DNA of 64,000 nt from G963662605 sp963662605 (lineage in GTDB: Bacteria > Bacteroidota > Ignavibacteria > Ignavibacteriales > Ignavibacteriaceae), in assembly GCA_963662605.1 (NCBI GenBank), contig OY759785.1, positions 2,480,001 through 2,544,000 on the forward strand, given 5' to 3'. Both the position numbers and the translations under genes were made by a program. Numbering within the stretch: position 1 is the first letter of the stretch; every line of letters begins with the position of its first letter. Positions 61,382 through 64,000 of this stretch are shown piece by piece. Below the pieces are notes generated by a model that saw only the letters and a list, made by a program, of their open reading frames with translations, searched no databases and had not been told where the DNA came from.

Positions 61382-62535
61382 TATTTTACCTCCTTCTTGT
61401 ACGATTGAATATCTTCCTCAGAAGCATTCTTTGCCTTTTGCAGCGAGCGGATATAGTGGATAATAGACCATGCTTCATCGGTTGTAAGTTGATTCGCGTA
61501 TGACGGCATCACGTTCTGACCAACCATTATAACGTGAAAAATATTGCCGTCAGCCCATTCACGAACTTTTGTTGAATGCAGACTCGGAGGTTTCGGGAAT
61601 TGTCCCCGCAATCTACTCTCGCCATCGGCATAATTGCCATGACATGGCGAACAGAATGTCAAAAACTTCTTTTGTCCCAACTCCAGGACTGCTTTCGACG
61701 GCAGTAATGGATTTGAAAGCGGTACTGCAGGCTGCTGCGCTATGCCCTTGTAAGGATATGGTATATATCCACGGGCTACAGTTCCCTTAACAGGCATGCG
61801 CATGCCAAAACCATCCTTGAAGAAATCGCTCCTCGATTGTGTCGTCAGCTTTTCCTGTTTACTCATCCAAGTGAATGGCACCATGTTTAACAGCTTGTTC
61901 AAACTAAAATATGTGCCGCCTGAAACAAGCACGGCGACAAGAAGCAGGAATCCCAAAAACTTCGCGGAGAACGTGTTGAATGAGACAGCTTCCGGATAAT
62001 AAATTACATCTACCTGATATGCACCTAAACCTTGTAGTAGGGATTTGCATTTGGATTCATCAAATTTTGCATCCTCGGATTCTATACATAAACCGTACTT
62101 GTCATGCGATACGGCTTTCATATATTCCGTATCATGCAACGGATGAGCATTCGACGGAAACTTAAAAAAGAATGCAATCATACCTATTACTGTTGATAAA
62201 GTCGCGAGTAAAACGGTCAATTCAAATGTAACCGGGATAAATGCCGGAAGTGCAAAAAACGGTTTGCCGCCGATAATCAACGGATAATCTTTTGCCATGG
62301 TAAGATACATAGAAATGAGCGCTACTGCCGCACCGGTTAATCCGAAAACAAGAGTGATATAACCCAGTCTGGACGGTTTTAATTTCATTGCATCATCCAT
62401 ACCATGTAACGGATAAGGAGTGTTGACATCAAACTTCGCGTACCCGCTGTCCGAAACATTTCTGGCCGCGTTGATAATCTCATCAGGAGTATTGAATAAT
62501 CCGGCAACACCAAATACTTTTTCTGAACGTTTCAT
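61381..62535 (-). CDS. ActD-ActE fusion of alternative complex III
   Basis: The N-terminal part of this 384-residue protein is ActD-like (DUF3341): VFGVAGLFNTPDEIINAARNVSDSGYAKFDVNTPYPLHGMDDAM, then two membrane helices (about 60-80 and 97-125). After a third helix (about 190-212) comes a cytochrome c domain of ActE type with CSPCH (Cys295, Cys298, His299) and Met343 in NVMPSYANQ. In many alternative complex III operons these are two genes. Here they are one reading frame with no sign of a frameshift. It overlaps actF by 1 base. Confidence 0.88.
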   Translation of the reverse strand: MKRSEKVFGVAGLFNTPDEIINAARNVSDSGYAKFDVNTPYPLHGMDDAMKLKPSRLGYITLVFGLTGAAVALISMYLTMAKDYPLIIGGKPFFALPAFIPVTFELTVLLATLSTVIGMIAFFFKFPSNAHPLHDTEYMKAVSHDKYGLCIESEDAKFDESKCKSLLQGLGAYQVDVIYYPEAVSFNTFSAKFLGFLLLVAVLVSGGTYFSLNKLLNMVPFTWMSKQEKLTTQSRSDFFKDGFGMRMPVKGTVARGYIPYPYKGIAQQPAVPLSNPLLPSKAVLELGQKKFLTFCSPCHGNYADGESRLRGQFPKPPSLHSTKVREWADGNIFHVIMVGQNVMPSYANQLTTDEAWSIIHYIRSLQKAKNASEEDIQSYKKEVK

Positions 62536-63905
62536 CAGTGTGCTCCTCCATGATGTGTCGGCTGCGCGCCATCGGCGACAGCTTTAACTTCGGAAATTGA
62601 AACAACCGGCAGAATTCTTGTAAATATTAAAACCAGCGAAAAGAACATACCGAAACTTCCGATTAATATTCCCGAATCGTACAGTGTCGGAGTGTAATAT
62701 CCCCATGATGAAGGGAGAAAATCTCTGTTCAACGAGGATACCACGATAACAAATCTCTCAAACCACATGCCCACGTTAACAAGAATCACAATAACGAGCA
62801 TTGCAGGAATTGAACGTCTTATTTTCTTGAACCAGAACAGCTGCGGGAACAGAACGTTACAACTAACCATAATCCAGTAAGCCCAAGCATACGGCCCGAA
62901 GGCTCTGTTAATGAATACGAATTGCTCAACCGGACTTCCGGTATACCATGCAATAAAGAATTCCATACCGTAAGCATATCCGACCATCATACCTGTTGCC
63001 AGAATAACCTTCGTCATTTTTTCCAGATGATCCAGAGTGATAATGTGTTCGAGATTAAAAATCTTGCGCACGAATATTAACACGGTTACAACCATCGCGA
63101 ATCCGGAAAAAATAGCGCCTGCAACAAAATACGGAGGGAATATCGTTGTATGCCAGCCCGGCAAAATTGAAACTGCAAAGTCAAAACTTACAATAGTGTG
63201 TACTGAGAGAACCAAAGGAGTAGCGAAACCTGCTAACAGTAAATAAGCTTTTTCGTAATGCTGCCAGTTGCGGTGTGATTGTCTCCACCCTAATGAAAAT
63301 ATCGAGTAAATGGTTTTTTTGATTTTGGATTTTGTTCTGTCACGAAGGCTCCCAAAATCGGGTATAAGTCCAACATACCAGAACACGAATGAAACGGTAA
63401 AATATGTAGAAACGGCAAACACGTCCCATATCAAAGGCGACGTGAAGTTAACCCATAATCTATGCTGGCTCGGATACGGCATCAGATAACCGTCCAACCA
63501 TGGGCGCCCCGTATGGATAGCAGGAAACAATCCGGCGCACATAACGGCAAATATGGTCATAGCTTCGGCAAACCGCGCAATTCCCGTACGCCACTTCTGT
63601 CTCAACAAGAAAAGAATTGCCGAGATCAAGGTTCCGGCGTGACCGATACCCACCCAGAAGACGAAATTGACGATGTCAAACGCCCATCCGATCGGCTGGT
63701 TATTACCCCACATACCGGTACCGAAATAAAATGTCATTGCGAGACAGTAAGCCCCGAATAATGTGATAGTTCCTGTTATTGACAGCGCGATGAAAAACTT
63801 TCGATTGGGTTTTTCATCCATCGGCTTAGCGATCAACTCCTCAATGTTCGAGGGAGTTAAACCGCCTTCAACGACAGGCATTTCACGTGAATAATCAACA
63901 CTCAC
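62535..63905 (-). CDS. actC: Alternative complex III subunit ActC
   Basis: ActC is an NrfD/PsrC-like membrane subunit, thought to bind quinol. The 456 residues hold about ten helices, including GIGHAGTLISAILFLLRQKWRTGIARFAEAMTIFAVMCAGLFPAIHTGRPW and a C-terminal His-rich tail. The start is a GTG at 63905 with GGAGG upstream. It follows actB directly and precedes the ActD-ActE fusion, the normal actBCDEF order. Confidence 0.93.
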   Translation of the reverse strand: MSVDYSREMPVVEGGLTPSNIEELIAKPMDEKPNRKFFIALSITGTITLFGAYCLAMTFYFGTGMWGNNQPIGWAFDIVNFVFWVGIGHAGTLISAILFLLRQKWRTGIARFAEAMTIFAVMCAGLFPAIHTGRPWLDGYLMPYPSQHRLWVNFTSPLIWDVFAVSTYFTVSFVFWYVGLIPDFGSLRDRTKSKIKKTIYSIFSLGWRQSHRNWQHYEKAYLLLAGFATPLVLSVHTIVSFDFAVSILPGWHTTIFPPYFVAGAIFSGFAMVVTVLIFVRKIFNLEHIITLDHLEKMTKVILATGMMVGYAYGMEFFIAWYTGSPVEQFVFINRAFGPYAWAYWIMVSCNVLFPQLFWFKKIRRSIPAMLVIVILVNVGMWFERFVIVVSSLNRDFLPSSWGYYTPTLYDSGILIGSFGMFFSLVLIFTRILPVVSISEVKAVADGAQPTHHGGAH

Positions 63906-64000
63906 TTACGCTTCCTCCGAAGTATTTCTCAATTTTACGATATAAGTAACATTAGGCTTGATATTTAACTCTTCCAATACAACATAACCGAGTTCGTGTT
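63906..64000 (-). CDS. actB: Alternative complex III subunit ActB, C-terminal end (cut by window end)
   Basis: The last 31 codons of a minus-strand gene read HELGYVVLEELNIKPNV and end TSEEA before the stop. This fits the end of ActB, the iron-sulfur (molybdopterin-oxidoreductase-like) subunit that precedes actC in the operon. Only the C-terminus is visible, so the assignment rests mainly on position and the short tail. Confidence 0.75.
   Translation of the reverse strand, partial: HELGYVVLEELNIKPNVTYIVKLRNTSEEA

Overview
The window looks like a chromosome segment from a bacterium of the Bacteroidota/Chlorobiota/Ignavibacteriota group, most like Ignavibacteria. The evidence is: two secreted proteins ending in type IX secretion (T9SS) sorting domains that carry the YPNPFNPSTKI motif; an alternative complex III (Act) operon; an 11-subunit complex I operon without nuoEFG; a GWxTD-like protein; and candidate promoters of the Bacteroidetes type (TAnnTTTG). 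The assignment is inferred from gene content, because no rRNA is present.

Layout. 1-213 is the 3' end of adk. 391-6618 (minus) is a compact housekeeping operon: folC, rho, a GWxTD-like protein, pdxA, a methyltransferase, ftsE. 7039-10764 (minus) is alr, an unknown gene, manC, and an rpiB-like gene whose usual catalytic Cys is Asp. 10970-21373 (plus) is nuoABCDHIJKLMN, closed by a hairpin terminator. 21434-25334 holds a tonB-like gene, a T9SS-sorted protein, two unknown exported proteins and several dispersed-repeat elements. A tRNA-Leu(GAG) follows. 25650-30382 (minus) is a thiamine operon: TPP riboswitch with an attenuator, TonB-dependent receptor, thiN and an SSF symporter. Next are a six-LysM lytic transglycosylase, a degenerate NitT/TauT-like ABC pair, gltA, plsY-gpsA and two Hsp20 genes. 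39296-44721 holds a large Rossmann-fold protein, an M14 peptidase, an ECF sigma factor with a small partner, ybaK, a TlpA-like thioredoxin and a small membrane protein. A second T9SS-sorted protein with FG-GAP-like repeats follows.

47533-55601 is the most interesting region: rex, hydC, hydB, hydA, a PAS-containing sensory-type [FeFe] hydrogenase (HydS-like) and a SpoIIE/PP2C phosphatase, in one tightly packed plus-strand operon. A perfect 22-bp palindrome sits at the rex promoter. The layout suggests a bifurcating hydrogenase (HydABC) controlled by NADH/NAD+ through Rex, and perhaps by H2 or redox state through HydS and the phosphatase. An M24 peptidase follows. The window ends in a minus-strand respiratory operon: actB (3' end), actC, an actD-actE fusion, actF, a membrane cytochrome c, oxidase subunits III and IV, and an unknown 8-helix membrane protein. 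Oxidase subunits I and II are not in the window.

The energy genes fit a flexible metabolism: complex I probably fed by a donor other than NADH through NuoEFG, quinol oxidation by alternative complex III, and fermentative or bifurcating hydrogen metabolism. Hydrogenase maturases (HydE, HydF, HydG) are not in the window. Starts were moved from the longest frame where an internal ATG with a ribosome binding site or the family's usual N-terminus was better.
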